From positions 1 to 64,000 of the forward strand of contig PHCE01000015.1 of assembly GCA_002840765.1 (NCBI GenBank): a stretch of 64,000 bases of DNA, written 5' to 3'. The notes below the pieces were generated by a model. That model was given only the letters and a program-made list of their open reading frames with translations. It did not search any database and was not told the origin of the DNA. The DNA comes from Betaproteobacteria bacterium HGW-Betaproteobacteria-7. Lineage in GTDB: Bacteria; Pseudomonadota; Gammaproteobacteria; Burkholderiales; Rhodocyclaceae. This document shows positions 43,471 to 53,145 of this stretch, one piece after another. Both the position numbers and the translations under genes were made by a program. The number at the start of each line of letters is the position of its first letter. Positions within the stretch are counted from its first letter, which is position 1.

Positions 43471-44253
43471 TTACACCAGCCAGCCCGGCGGCCGCTTGTC
43501 GAGGAAGGCGGCGATGCCGTCCCTGGCTTCGTCGGTGGCGCGCTGGCGGGCGATGCGTTGGGCGGTTTCCTCGCTGATCGTCTCGTCGATGGGTTTGCCG
43601 CTGACCGCTGCGATCAGGTCCTTGGCTGCTTTCTGGGCGAGCGGGCCGCCTTGCCGCAGGGCTTCGGCTAGCTGGCTGACGCAGGCGTCGAGTGCGTCTG
43701 GCTCGACGACATCGCCGACCAGGCCGATGGCCAGGGCGCGTTGGGCGTTGATCCGCTCGCCGCTCTGGAAGTAGCGCAGGGCGTGGCGCGGGCCGATGGC
43801 GCGCAGGACGTAGGGGCTGATTGCCGAGGGGATGATGCCGAACTTGACTTCCGAGGTGGAGAACACCGCATCGCTGCTGGCCACCGCCATGTCGCAGGCG
43901 GCGGTCAGGCCGGTGCCGCCGCCCAGGGCGGCGCCCTGGACGCGGGCGATGGTTGGCTTGTTCATGCCGGCCAGGGTGCGCAGCATGTCGGCGAAGCGGC
44001 GAGCATCGGCGACGTTCTGTTCGTGCGTAAAGCCGGCGGCGCGCTTCATCCAGTTGAGGTCGGCGCCGGCCGAGAAGTGCTTGCCGCGCCCGCCGAGGAC
44101 GACGATGCGCACGCCGGGGTCGGCGTCGAGTTCGTGGCAGGCGCTGGTCAGTTCGTCGATCAGTAGTTCGTCGAAGGCATTGAAGACGGTCGGGCGGTTC
44201 ATCCAGATGGTGGCGACCTTGCCGGCGCGTTCGATTTCCAGGGTCTGGTACAT
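43471..44253 (-). CDS. Enoyl-CoA hydratase/isomerase (LiuC-like), last gene of paa operon
   Basis: This 260-residue crotonase-fold protein has the oxyanion-hole motif HFSAGADLNWMKRAAGF, AALGGGTGLTAACDMAVA and VKFGIIPSAISPYVL. GADLNWMKR followed by HEQNVADA resembles methylglutaconyl-CoA hydratases of the Liu leucine/isoprenoid pathway more than PaaF or PaaG. Of the usual two glutamates, the first position reads G (ALGGGTG rather than GGGCE), so hydratase chemistry by the standard mechanism is uncertain; the second (SEVKFG) is present. It follows paaF copy 2 after 10 bp. It could serve oxepin-CoA processing or beta-oxidation here. Confidence 0.85.
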   Translation of the reverse strand: MYQTLEIERAGKVATIWMNRPTVFNAFDELLIDELTSACHELDADPGVRIVVLGGRGKHFSAGADLNWMKRAAGFTHEQNVADARRFADMLRTLAGMNKPTIARVQGAALGGGTGLTAACDMAVASSDAVFSTSEVKFGIIPSAISPYVLRAIGPRHALRYFQSGERINAQRALAIGLVGDVVEPDALDACVSQLAEALRQGGPLAQKAAKDLIAAVSGKPIDETISEETAQRIARQRATDEARDGIAAFLDKRPPGWLV

Positions 44254-44263
44254 GGCAGGCTCC

Positions 44264-45037
44264 TCAGCGGTTCTTGAAGCTCGGTTTGCGCTTGTCGACG
44301 AAGGCGGCCATGCCTTCCTTCCGGTCTTCCAGGGCGAAGGTGGAATGGAAGACGCGGCGCTCGAACAACAGGCCTTCGTTCAACGATGACTCGTAGGCAC
44401 GATTGACCGATTCCTTGATCATCATGATCACCGGCAGCGAGAAGCCGGCGATGGTTGCCGCCGCCTTAAGGGTCTCGTCGAGCAGGGTGTCGGCCGGATA
44501 GACGCGGGCGACCAGGCCGGATTTTTCGGCTTCGGCGGCATCCATCATCCGGGCGGTCAGGCACATATCCATTGCCTTGGCCTTGCCGACGGCACGCGGC
44601 AGGCGCTGCGAACCGCCGAGGCCGGGCATGGTGCCCAACTTGATTTCTGGCTGGCCGAACTTGGCGGTGTCGGCGGCGAAGATCATGTCGCACATCATCG
44701 CCATCTCGCAGCCGCCGCCCAGGGCAAAGCCGGCGACCGCAGCGATCACCGGTTTGCGCGTGGTCTTGATGCGTTCCCAGCCGGCGGTGATGTAGTCGGC
44801 CTTGTAGGCGTGCATGTAGTCGTAATCCTTCATCGCACCGATGTCGGCGCCGGCGGCGAATGCTTTCTCATTGCCGGTGATGACGATGCAGCCGATGTTT
44901 TCGTCGGCTTCAAACGAATCGAGGGCGGCGGCGATGCCGGCCATCACGTCGGCGTTCAGGGCGTTCATCGCCTGCGGCCGGTTGAGGCGGATCAGGCCGA
45001 CCTTGCCGATAACTTCGCTCAGTACTACTTGTGTCAT
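44264..45037 (-). CDS. paaF: Enoyl-CoA hydratase PaaF, copy 2 (in the paa operon)
   Basis: This 257-residue 2,3-dehydroadipyl-CoA hydratase carries both catalytic glutamates ([11 protein letters not shown] and [16 protein letters not shown]). It stands between paaE and the last ech gene of the operon and differs from the copy at 28245-29018 at four residues. A Rho-independent terminator-like hairpin separates it from paaE, just as one precedes copy 1. PaaF acts after ring opening to give 3-hydroxyadipyl-CoA for PaaH. Confidence 0.92.
   Translation of the reverse strand: MTQVVLSEVIGKVGLIRLNRPQAMNALNADVMAGIAAALDSFEADENIGCIVITGNEKAFAAGADIGAMKDYDYMHAYKADYITAGWERIKTTRKPVIAAVAGFALGGGCEMAMMCDMIFAADTAKFGQPEIKLGTMPGLGGSQRLPRAVGKAKAMDMCLTARMMDAAEAEKSGLVARVYPADTLLDETLKAAATIAGFSLPVIMMIKESVNRAYESSLNEGLLFERRVFHSTFALEDRKEGMAAFVDKRKPSFKNR
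44264..45037 (-). repeat. Direct-repeat copy B of the paaF sequence
   Basis: Nearly identical, same-strand partner of 28245-29018. Recombination between the copies would remove 16 kb, including the Pat-type, Wzz-fusion, TIR-CHASE2 and nucleotidyltransferase genes. Confidence 0.9.
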
Positions 45038-45048
45038 GTCTGCTCTCC

Positions 45049-45085
45049 AAAAAAAAGCCGCCCCCGGAGGGAGCCGGTGGGCGGC
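45049..45085 (-). terminator. Terminator-like hairpin between paaE and paaF copy 2
   Basis: Read leftward, GCCGCCCACCGG pairs with CCGGGGGCGGC (one bulge) and is followed by TTTTTTTT. It lies inside the operon and would lower expression of paaF and the last ech relative to paaA-E, unless it is read through. Confidence 0.75.
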
Positions 45086-45116
45086 CCAAGTGCAGTTGTT
45101 GCAGGGAGGAAAGGGG

Positions 45117-46214
45117 TTAGCGATCGTCGAAACTGACGGTGATCTGTTTGGTGGTTGCCCGAGCCTGGCAGCTGAGCACGTAGCCCTGGGCCATCTCGTC
45201 AGCTTCCAGCGTAAAGTTCTTGTCCATCACCACTTCGCCGCACAGCACCTTGGCGCGGCAGGTGCAGCAGACGCCGGCCTTGCACGAGAAGGGCAGGTCG
45301 AGGCCGGCATCGAGCGCGGCATCGAGCACATGCTCGTCGGCGCCGATGTGCAGTTCGTGCTGCTTGCCGTCGAGGACGATGGTCAGCGCGATGTCCTTGA
45401 CCGCCGCCTGGCGGTCCGGGGCGCTGTCGGTGTCGGCCTGGATCTTGGCCGCCTGCGCCGGGCCGGAGGTGAAGCGCTCGGCATAGACACGGCCAGCCGG
45501 CACGCCGGCGGTGATCAGGGCTTCCTCGGTCGCTTCGATCATCGCTTCCGGACCGCAGATGAAGACTTCGTCCATGCTCGCCACCGGCAGCAGGGCCTTG
45601 ATGATGGCGCGCACCTTGTCGCCGTCGATGCGTCCCTGCAGCAGATCGACTTCCTGCGCCTGGCGCGACAGGATGTGGATCAGCGTCAGCCGGTCGCGGT
45701 AGCGGTCCTTCAGGTCCTGCAGGGCTTCGTTGAACATCACGCTGGACATCCGGCGGTTGCCGTAGACCAGCGTGAACTTGGCTTCCGGCTGCTCTTCCAG
45801 CGTGCTGGCGGCAATCGACAGGATGGGCGTGATGCCCGAGCCGGCGGCGAAGCCGACGCGGTGGATGGCGCGCTGCTTCTTGACCGTGAAGCGGCCATCC
45901 GGTGGCATCACGTCGAGCCTGGCGCCGGCCTTGATGGTCTGCGCCGCCCAGTTGGAAAAGACGCCGCCTTCGACCGGGCGGATGCCGATTTCCAGTTCGC
46001 CGGTCTTGGCCAGGCGGCTTTTCGGGCTGCTGATCGAGTAGGTGCGGCGCAGTTCCTGGCCGTCGACCTTGGCCCGCAGGGTCAGGAACTGGCCTGGCTG
46101 GAAGGCGAAGGTGTCGCGCTCGGCGGTGGGAATGTCGAAGGTGATCGCCACCGAGCCGGCGGCTTCGGGGGTCACGCGTTTGACGGTGAGTTCGTGAAAG
46201 CGGAGGGCTGACAT
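45117..46214 (-). CDS. paaE: Phenylacetyl-CoA epoxidase reductase PaaE
   Basis: PaaE feeds electrons from NADPH through FAD and a 2Fe-2S cluster to the PaaABC(D) epoxidase. The 365-residue protein has an FAD domain ([22 protein letters not shown]), an NAD domain ([26 protein letters not shown]) and a C-terminal ferredoxin ([14 protein letters not shown], later SCQAR). The ATG at 46214 ([11 protein letters not shown]) follows paaD by 29 bp; open sequence upstream in this frame overlaps paaD and is not PaaE-like. Confidence 0.95.
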   Translation of the reverse strand: MSALRFHELTVKRVTPEAAGSVAITFDIPTAERDTFAFQPGQFLTLRAKVDGQELRRTYSISSPKSRLAKTGELEIGIRPVEGGVFSNWAAQTIKAGARLDVMPPDGRFTVKKQRAIHRVGFAAGSGITPILSIAASTLEEQPEAKFTLVYGNRRMSSVMFNEALQDLKDRYRDRLTLIHILSRQAQEVDLLQGRIDGDKVRAIIKALLPVASMDEVFICGPEAMIEATEEALITAGVPAGRVYAERFTSGPAQAAKIQADTDSAPDRQAAVKDIALTIVLDGKQHELHIGADEHVLDAALDAGLDLPFSCKAGVCCTCRAKVLCGEVVMDKNFTLEADEMAQGYVLSCQARATTKQITVSFDDR

Positions 46215-46243
46215 GGTGGGGGCTCCGGTATTGTTTTGTGCCA

Positions 46244-46744
46244 CTAGTAGGGCTTGAAGTAGTCGAACGGCTCCTGGCAATCCAGGCACTTGTACAGCGC
46301 CTTGCAGGCCGTCGAGCCGAAATGCGAGGACTCGACCGTATGCGTCGAGCCGCAATGCGGGCAGGTCACCGTCTCGGCCTTGGCCGGCTTGGCGATGAAG
46401 CGCACGACATTGCTGCCGGCCGGCGTCTGGTGCGGTGGGGCGATGCCGTAGGCGTGCAGCTTGGCCTTGCCGGCCTCGCTCATCCAGTCGGTGGTCCACG
46501 CCGGCGCCAGTTGCGTGACGATGCGGGCGGCGATGCCGGCGCGGGCCAACGTCGCCTGCACATCGTCCTCGATCTGGCTGATCGCCGGGCAGCCGCTGTA
46601 GGTCGGCGTGATCACCACTTCCAGGCCGTCGGCGGCCTGGCGGACGTCGCGCAGGATGCCCAGCTCGCGCAGGGAGATGACCGGGATTTCCGGGTCGGTC
46701 AGTTCTTCCAGCGCGGCCCAGGCGGCCTCGATGTGGGTGGTCAT
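46244..46744 (-). CDS. paaD: Phenylacetyl-CoA epoxidase accessory protein PaaD
   Basis: PaaD is a DUF59/MIP18-type protein needed for a functional epoxidase, probably in Fe-S or diiron assembly. The 166-residue sequence has ELTDPEIPVISLRELGILRD and ITPTYSGCPAISQIEDDV (DUF59 part). The C-terminal Cys-rich ending CPHCGSTHTV then CKALYKCLDCQEPFDYFKP fits PaaD. The ATG at 46744 (MTTHIEAAW) is 4 bp after the paaC stop; upstream open sequence overlaps paaC. Confidence 0.95.
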   Translation of the reverse strand: MTTHIEAAWAALEELTDPEIPVISLRELGILRDVRQAADGLEVVITPTYSGCPAISQIEDDVQATLARAGIAARIVTQLAPAWTTDWMSEAGKAKLHAYGIAPPHQTPAGSNVVRFIAKPAKAETVTCPHCGSTHTVESSHFGSTACKALYKCLDCQEPFDYFKPY

Positions 46745-46748
46745 CGCC

Positions 46749-47531
46749 TTACCACTTGCCGTTCGGGTGGGCGCGGGCCAGGCTCTGCATCTCGGCCAGC
46801 AGGAAGCCGAGGTGCTCGGAGTGGATGCCGTTCTTGCCCTCGGTGATGTAGCCACCGACCGCCGGGCGCTTGAGCGTCGCTTCTTCCAGCGCCGCATCGA
46901 CGATGGCGTCCCAGTCGGCTTGCAGCGTGGCCATGTCGACGCCGATGCCGGCTTCGATGGCGGCCGCTTCGGCCGGGCTCTGCACCCAGAATTCCTGGGT
47001 GTAGGGGAACAGGTGGTCGAGCGCCGCCTGGCTGCGGGCGTGCGAATCCGCAGTGCCGTCGCCGAGCCGGACCAGCCAGTCGCGCGAATGGCGCAGGTGG
47101 TAGCGCACTTCCTTCAGCGACTTGCCGGCGATCGCCGCCAGGTCGGCGTTGGCCGATTTTTCCAGCGCCTCCCAGAGCAGCGCCATCAGGGCGCTGTAGA
47201 GGAAGTTGCGGACGATGGTCGTGCCGTAGTCCATGCTGCTCTGGGCGTAACCGGAGAGCGGGCCGTGGTGCGGCAGTTCCAGCAGCGTGTAGTTGCGGAA
47301 CTCGTGCGTGTCGCGGAAGTAGGCCAGCTTGTCTTCCGTGCAGTCTTCACCCTTGAGTGTGGCGGCCAGCTGGTAGAGCAGGCGGGCCTGGCCGATCAGG
47401 TCGAGGCTGACGTTGGACAGGGCGATGTCTTCCTCGAGGATCGGGCCGTGGCCGCACCACTCGGCATTGCGCTGGCCGAGGACCAGGGCGTTGTCGGCGA
47501 GGTGGAGGAGGTAATCGAGAGCGGCCTTCAT
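46749..47531 (-). CDS. paaC: Phenylacetyl-CoA epoxidase structural subunit PaaC
   Basis: PaaC is the ferritin-like, catalytically inactive partner that forms the core complex with PaaA. The 260-residue protein starts DYLLHLADNALVLGQRNAEW and includes LSNVSLDLIGQARLLYQLAA, RNYTLLELPHHGPLSGYAQS and EVRYHLRHSRDWLVRLGDG, all typical. Its ATG overlaps the paaB stop by one base (TAATG). Confidence 0.96.
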   Translation of the reverse strand: MKAALDYLLHLADNALVLGQRNAEWCGHGPILEEDIALSNVSLDLIGQARLLYQLAATLKGEDCTEDKLAYFRDTHEFRNYTLLELPHHGPLSGYAQSSMDYGTTIVRNFLYSALMALLWEALEKSANADLAAIAGKSLKEVRYHLRHSRDWLVRLGDGTADSHARSQAALDHLFPYTQEFWVQSPAEAAAIEAGIGVDMATLQADWDAIVDAALEEATLKRPAVGGYITEGKNGIHSEHLGFLLAEMQSLARAHPNGKW

Positions 47532-47824
47532 TACATGTGCCCCACTTCTTCCGGGATCTCGTAGAAGGTCGGATGGCGGTAGATCTTGTCGGCGGCCGGG
47601 TCGAACAGTTCGCCCTTTTCGTCGGGATTGCTGGCGGTGATCGACTTCGATTCGACGACCCAGATGCTGACGCCTTCCTGGCGGCGGGTGTAGACGTCGC
47701 GCGCCATGTCCAGCGCCTGGGCGGCGTCGGCCGCGTGCAGGCTACCGCAATGTTTGTGTTCGAGGCCCTGCTTGCTGCGGACGAAAATTTCCCAGAGCGG
47801 CCATTCTTTCAATGCGGTAGTCAT
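47531..47824 (-). CDS. paaB: Phenylacetyl-CoA epoxidase subunit PaaB
   Basis: PaaB is a small subunit that bridges PaaAC units in the epoxidase. The 97-residue sequence [37 protein letters not shown] and the final [16 protein letters not shown] are diagnostic. The ATG at 47824 overlaps the paaA stop by 4 bp. The open frame further upstream lies within paaA. Confidence 0.96.
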   Translation of the reverse strand: MTTALKEWPLWEIFVRSKQGLEHKHCGSLHAADAAQALDMARDVYTRRQEGVSIWVVESKSITASNPDEKGELFDPAADKIYRHPTFYEIPEEVGHM

Positions 47825-48831
47825 GCTGCCTCCTTGATGCTGCGTGCTTTCTGTTTCTGAGCGTAGGCGAGGGCGGCGTCGCGCACCCACTGGCCTTCGT
47901 TGTGCGCCTTGACGCGGGTCGCCAGGCGTTCCTTGTTGCACGGGCCGTTGCCGTTCACCGTTTCCCAGAACTCATTCCAGTCGATCTGGCCGTAGTCGTG
48001 GTGTTGGCGCTCTTCGTTCCACTTGAGGTCGGGATCGGGCAGCGTGACGCCGAGTACCTTGGCCTGCGGCACGGTGGCATCGACGAATTTCTGCCGCAGT
48101 TCGTCGTTGGAGACGCGCTTGATGCCCCAGCGCATGCCTTGCGCGCTGTTCGGGCTGTCGGCGTCGGGCGGTCCGAACATCGCCAGGCACTTCCACCACC
48201 AGCGATTGACCGCGTCCTGGACCATCGCCTTCTGTTCCTCGGTGCCGGTCATCATCACCAGCAGGGCTTCGTAACCCTGGCGCTGGTGGAAGGATTCTTC
48301 CTTGCAGACGCGCACCATGGCCCGGGCGTAGGGGCCGTAGGAGCAGCGGCACAGCGGCACCTGGTTCATGATCGCGGCGCCGTCGACCAGCCAGCCGATG
48401 ACGCCGACGTCGGCCCAGGTCAGGGTCGGGTAATTGAAGATCGAGCTGTACTTGGCGCGGCCGCTGTGCAGGCCTTCCAGCATCTGGTCGCGGCTGGTGC
48501 CCAGGGTTTCGGCGGCGGAATAGAGGTAGAGGCCGTGGCCGCCCTCGTCCTGCACCTTGGCGATCAGGATCGCCTTGCGCTTGAGTGACGGAGCGCGCGA
48601 AATCCAGTTGCCTTCCGGCAGCATGCCGACGATCTCGCTGTGGGCGTGCTGGCTGATCTGGCGCACCAGGGTCTTGCGGTAGGCGTCGGGCATCCAGTCC
48701 TGCGGCTCGATGCGGCCGTCGGCATCGATGCGGGTATCGAAGGCGGCCTGCAGCGCCGGATCTTCATTGGATGGCGCCAGGGCGACGGTCTTCGCCCCAC
48801 CGTCAGGGACGTTGAAAGACTGCGTATACAT
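47821..48831 (-). CDS. paaA: Phenylacetyl-CoA epoxidase catalytic subunit PaaA
   Basis: PaaA carries the diiron centre that epoxidises phenylacetyl-CoA to 1,2-epoxyphenylacetyl-CoA. The 336-residue protein has the two ExxH metal motifs ([15 protein letters not shown] and [12 protein letters not shown]), [14 protein letters not shown], and [20 protein letters not shown]. It starts 73 bp after the end of binding-protein gene 2; a stable hairpin lies in that gap. It heads the paaABCDE block. Confidence 0.97.
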   Translation of the reverse strand: MYTQSFNVPDGGAKTVALAPSNEDPALQAAFDTRIDADGRIEPQDWMPDAYRKTLVRQISQHAHSEIVGMLPEGNWISRAPSLKRKAILIAKVQDEGGHGLYLYSAAETLGTSRDQMLEGLHSGRAKYSSIFNYPTLTWADVGVIGWLVDGAAIMNQVPLCRCSYGPYARAMVRVCKEESFHQRQGYEALLVMMTGTEEQKAMVQDAVNRWWWKCLAMFGPPDADSPNSAQGMRWGIKRVSNDELRQKFVDATVPQAKVLGVTLPDPDLKWNEERQHHDYGQIDWNEFWETVNGNGPCNKERLATRVKAHNEGQWVRDAALAYAQKQKARSIKEAA

Positions 48832-48848
48832 GGGATTCTCCTGGGGTT

Positions 48849-48874
48849 GGCCGGCACCGGGGGCGGCGCCGGCC
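48849..48874 (-). terminator. Intercistronic hairpin between binding-protein gene 2 and paaA
   Basis: GGCCGGCGCC and GGTGCCGGCC pair over 10 bp (one G-T) with a 6-nt C-rich loop. No T-run follows, so it is more likely a stabiliser of the binding-protein mRNA or a weak attenuator than a full stop. Confidence 0.55.
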
Positions 48875-48904
48875 TGTTGTATTTATGCGGGCTGCTCCGA
48901 CGGC

Positions 48905-50050
48905 TTACTGGGCAAGGCTCCAGTCGCCGTTCTTGACTTCGAGCAGGCGGAAGGCCGACAGGTCGAGACCCATGTGGTCGGTCGGCGACATGTTGAAGGT
49001 GCCGCTGGTGGCGACGAAGCCCTTGGTTGCTTCGAGGGCGTCACGAACCTTGGCCTTGTCGGTGGAGCCGGCGCGCTTGATGGCATCGACCGCCAGCATC
49101 AGGCCGTCGTAGGCATAGCCGCCGAAGGTCGACACGTCCTGCTTGTAGGCGGCCTTGTAAGCCTTGTCATAGGCGGTGACGACAGCCTTCTGCGGATCGT
49201 TGGCCGGCAGCTTGTCGGCGATCAGTTGCGACGGCGACGGCAGACGGACGCCTTCGGCAGCCGGGCCGGCCAGCTTCAGGAATTCGTCGGAAGCGACGCC
49301 GTGCGACTGGTACAGCGGCAGCGTGATGCCCAGTTGCTTGTAGTTCTTGGTGACGATGGCCGGGCCCTGGCCGAGACCGAAGACGAACACGGCCTGAACG
49401 CCGGCGGTGTTCTTGATCTTGGTCAGTTGCGGGCTCATGTCGGTGTCTTTCGGACCGTAGGTCTCGTTGGCCACCAGCGTGATGCCGTACTTGCCGGCGA
49501 CCAGTTCGGTTTCCTTCTTCCCGGAACCGCCGAAGCCGGAGGTTTCGGAGAACAGGGCGACCTTGCTGATGCCGCGCTTCTTCATGTCCTCGAAGACCTT
49601 CTCGGCGGCCATGCGGTCGGTGTGCGGCGTCTTGAAGACGAATTTCTTGACCGGTTCGACGATGACCACGGCACCGGCCAGCGAGATGAACGGGATGCCG
49701 GCGCGTTCGACGAGCGGCACGGCCGACATGGTGGCGCCGGTGGTGGTGCCGCCGATCAGGATGTCCACCTTGTCGTCTTCGATCAGGCGCTTGGTGAAAC
49801 CGTTGGCCTTGCCGGCATCGCTGCCGTCGTCGTAATGCACCAGCTGCAATTGACGGCCGAGCACGCCGCCCTTTTTGTTCAGGTCATCGACGTACAGCTG
49901 CAGCGTCTTCAGTTCCGGATCGCCGAGGAAGGCGGCCGGGCCGGTGACCGACAGCACCGAGCCGATCTTGATCGGTTCGGCCGCCTGGACCGTAAAGGCG
50001 CCGAGCACCAGAGCGGTGCCGGCGACGAGCTTAGTGATGGTTTGCTTCAT
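48905..50050 (-). CDS. Branched-chain-type ABC transporter substrate-binding protein, copy 2 (in paa operon)
   Basis: This 381-residue periplasmic binding protein has a signal peptide ([18 protein letters not shown]) and the Peripla_BP_6 fold ([20 protein letters not shown]). It is colinear with copy 1 (29075-30220), with substitutions spread along the length, so this duplication is older than that of paaF. It sits between paaJ and paaA with no permease or ATPase gene. The ATG at 50050 follows AGGAGAAGAC; upstream sequence in the frame overlaps paaJ. The ligand is probably phenylacetate or another aromatic acid (from context). Confidence 0.92.
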   Translation of the reverse strand: MKQTITKLVAGTALVLGAFTVQAAEPIKIGSVLSVTGPAAFLGDPELKTLQLYVDDLNKKGGVLGRQLQLVHYDDGSDAGKANGFTKRLIEDDKVDILIGGTTTGATMSAVPLVERAGIPFISLAGAVVIVEPVKKFVFKTPHTDRMAAEKVFEDMKKRGISKVALFSETSGFGGSGKKETELVAGKYGITLVANETYGPKDTDMSPQLTKIKNTAGVQAVFVFGLGQGPAIVTKNYKQLGITLPLYQSHGVASDEFLKLAGPAAEGVRLPSPSQLIADKLPANDPQKAVVTAYDKAYKAAYKQDVSTFGGYAYDGLMLAVDAIKRAGSTDKAKVRDALEATKGFVATSGTFNMSPTDHMGLDLSAFRLLEVKNGDWSLAQ

Positions 50051-50103
50051 GTTTTGTCTTCTCCTGGGGTTGTAGTTGCTAGTAACTAATGACCAATAGC
50101 TGA

Positions 50104-51309
<1,206 letters not shown>

Positions 51310-51319
51310 GGTCATTTCC

Positions 51320-52645
51320 TCAGTCCTGCTTCGGGCGCTCGTCGAGCACGCGCTTGGCCTTGCCGACCTGGGTGCGCGGGATGGCATCGAACTCCATGAC
51401 GGTGATCTTGGTCGACACGCCGATGATGGTCTTGATGCGGTGCTGCAATTCCTTGCCGATCTGCTGGATGTCGGCCGGCGACAGCTTGCCGGACAGCTCG
51501 CGCTGGACTTCACAGCGCACTTCCAGGTTGTCCATGTGTCCTTCGCGGGTGACGACGACCTGGTAATTGCCGGCCAGGCGCTGGTCGCGCAGGATCATTT
51601 CCTCGATCTGGGTCGGGAAGACATTGACGCCGCGGATGATCAGCATGTCGTCGGAACGGCCGGTGATCTTGCCGATGCGGCGGAAGGAACGGGCGGTCGG
51701 CGGCAGCAGGCGGGTCAGGTCGCGGGTGCGGTAGCGGATGACCGGGAAGGCTTCCTTGGTCAGCGAGGTGAACACCAGTTCGCCTTCCTCGCCGTCGGGG
51801 AGGACTTCGCCGGTTTCCGGATCGATGATCTCGGGGTAGAAATGGTCTTCCCAGATCACCGGGCCATCCTTGGTCTCGATGCATTCGCTGGCGACGCCCG
51901 GGCCCATGACTTCGGTCAGGCCATAGATGTCGATGGCGTCGATGCCGAGCTTGCGCTCGATCTCGTGGCGCATGCCTTCGCCCCACGGTTCGGCGCCGAA
52001 AATGCCGACCTTCAGCGAGATTTCCTCGGGCTTGATGCCCAGACGCTCGAACTCCTCGGCGATGACCAGCGAGTAGGACGGCGTGACCATGATGATCTCC
52101 GGCTTGAAATCCATGATCTGCTGCACCTGCTTCTCGGTCTGGCCGCCGGACATCGGCACGGCGATGCAGCCGGCGCGCTCGGCACCGTAGTGGGCGCCGA
52201 GGCCGCCGGTGAACATGCCGTAGCCGTAGGCAACATGCACCATGTCACCCGGACGGCCGCCAGCGGCGCGGATCGAGCGGGCGACGACGGTGGCCCAGTT
52301 GTCGATGTCGTTCTTGGTGTAGCCGACGACCACCGACTTGCCGGTGGTGCCGCTGGAAGCGTGCAGGCGGGCCAGCTTGTTGCGCGGCACGGCGAAGAGG
52401 CCGAACGGGTAGTGGTCGCGCAGGTCGAGCTTGGTCATGAAGGGGAACTTGCTCAGGTCGCTCAGCGTCTTGAGATCGTCCGGATGGACGCCCTTTGCCT
52501 CGCACTTCTGGCGATACGGCGCGACATTGTCGTAGGTGTGGCGCACCGACCACTTCAGGCGCTCCAGCTGCAGTGCCGAAATCTCGTCGCGGCTGGCGGT
52601 TTCGATGGGGTCGAGATCGCCGGGCATCGGTTTCTTGACGGTCAT
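51320..52645 (-). CDS. paaK: Phenylacetate-CoA ligase PaaK
   Basis: PaaK activates phenylacetate to phenylacetyl-CoA, the first step of the pathway. The 441-residue protein has the family N-terminus [20 protein letters not shown], the P-loop [33 protein letters not shown], and [20 protein letters not shown] in the C-terminal subdomain. It follows paaI by 26 bp with a GGAGACAACC ribosome site. A Pat-type acetyltransferase at 30495-33155 could in principle regulate it. Confidence 0.96.
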   Translation of the reverse strand: MTVKKPMPGDLDPIETASRDEISALQLERLKWSVRHTYDNVAPYRQKCEAKGVHPDDLKTLSDLSKFPFMTKLDLRDHYPFGLFAVPRNKLARLHASSGTTGKSVVVGYTKNDIDNWATVVARSIRAAGGRPGDMVHVAYGYGMFTGGLGAHYGAERAGCIAVPMSGGQTEKQVQQIMDFKPEIIMVTPSYSLVIAEEFERLGIKPEEISLKVGIFGAEPWGEGMRHEIERKLGIDAIDIYGLTEVMGPGVASECIETKDGPVIWEDHFYPEIIDPETGEVLPDGEEGELVFTSLTKEAFPVIRYRTRDLTRLLPPTARSFRRIGKITGRSDDMLIIRGVNVFPTQIEEMILRDQRLAGNYQVVVTREGHMDNLEVRCEVQRELSGKLSPADIQQIGKELQHRIKTIIGVSTKITVMEFDAIPRTQVGKAKRVLDERPKQD

Positions 52646-52671
52646 GGTTGTCTCCTCTTCGGGGTTATGGC

Positions 52672-53145
52672 TTAGGCAGCCTGTTGATCGGCTTGTTGCA
52701 GGCCGGCGATAACTTCGCCATTGATGCGGTAGCTCTTGCCGCGGAACAGGGCGATGGTGCGGCTGCCGACGCGGACGGTGATGTCATAGACGCCGGTGCG
52801 ACCGGACGCCGAGCGTTCGACGGCTTCGGCTTCGAGCATTTCGCCTTCCTTGGCCGGGGCGAGAAAGTCGATGTGGCAGGCGGAAGCGACAGTGTTCTTG
52901 TTGTAGCTGTTGCAGGCGTAGGCGAAAGCCGTGTCGGCCAGGCTGAAAATCATGCCGCCGTGGCAGATGTGGTGGCCGTTGACCATGTCGGAGCGGACCG
53001 CCATGGTCAGTAGCGAGGCACCCGGCTGGACGCGGATGATCTTGATGCCCAGCGCCTGGGCGGCGCGGTCACGCGACCACATCGCTTCAGCGGTGGCATC
53101 GGCCAGGGCTTGCGCCTCGGCGGGGGAGAGTTTGTGTTCAGTCAT
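52672..53145 (-). CDS. paaI: Hydroxyphenylacetyl-CoA thioesterase PaaI
   Basis: PaaI is a hotdog-fold thioesterase that rescues CoA from dead-end (hydroxy)phenylacetyl-CoA esters. The 157-residue protein shows VRSDMVNGHHICHGGMIFSL (active-site HGG loop), ADTAFAYACNS and HIDFLAPAKEGEMLEAEAVE. The ATG at 53145 overlaps the paaH stop by 8 bp. Confidence 0.95.
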   Translation of the reverse strand: MTEHKLSPAEAQALADATAEAMWSRDRAAQALGIKIIRVQPGASLLTMAVRSDMVNGHHICHGGMIFSLADTAFAYACNSYNKNTVASACHIDFLAPAKEGEMLEAEAVERSASGRTGVYDITVRVGSRTIALFRGKSYRINGEVIAGLQQADQQAA

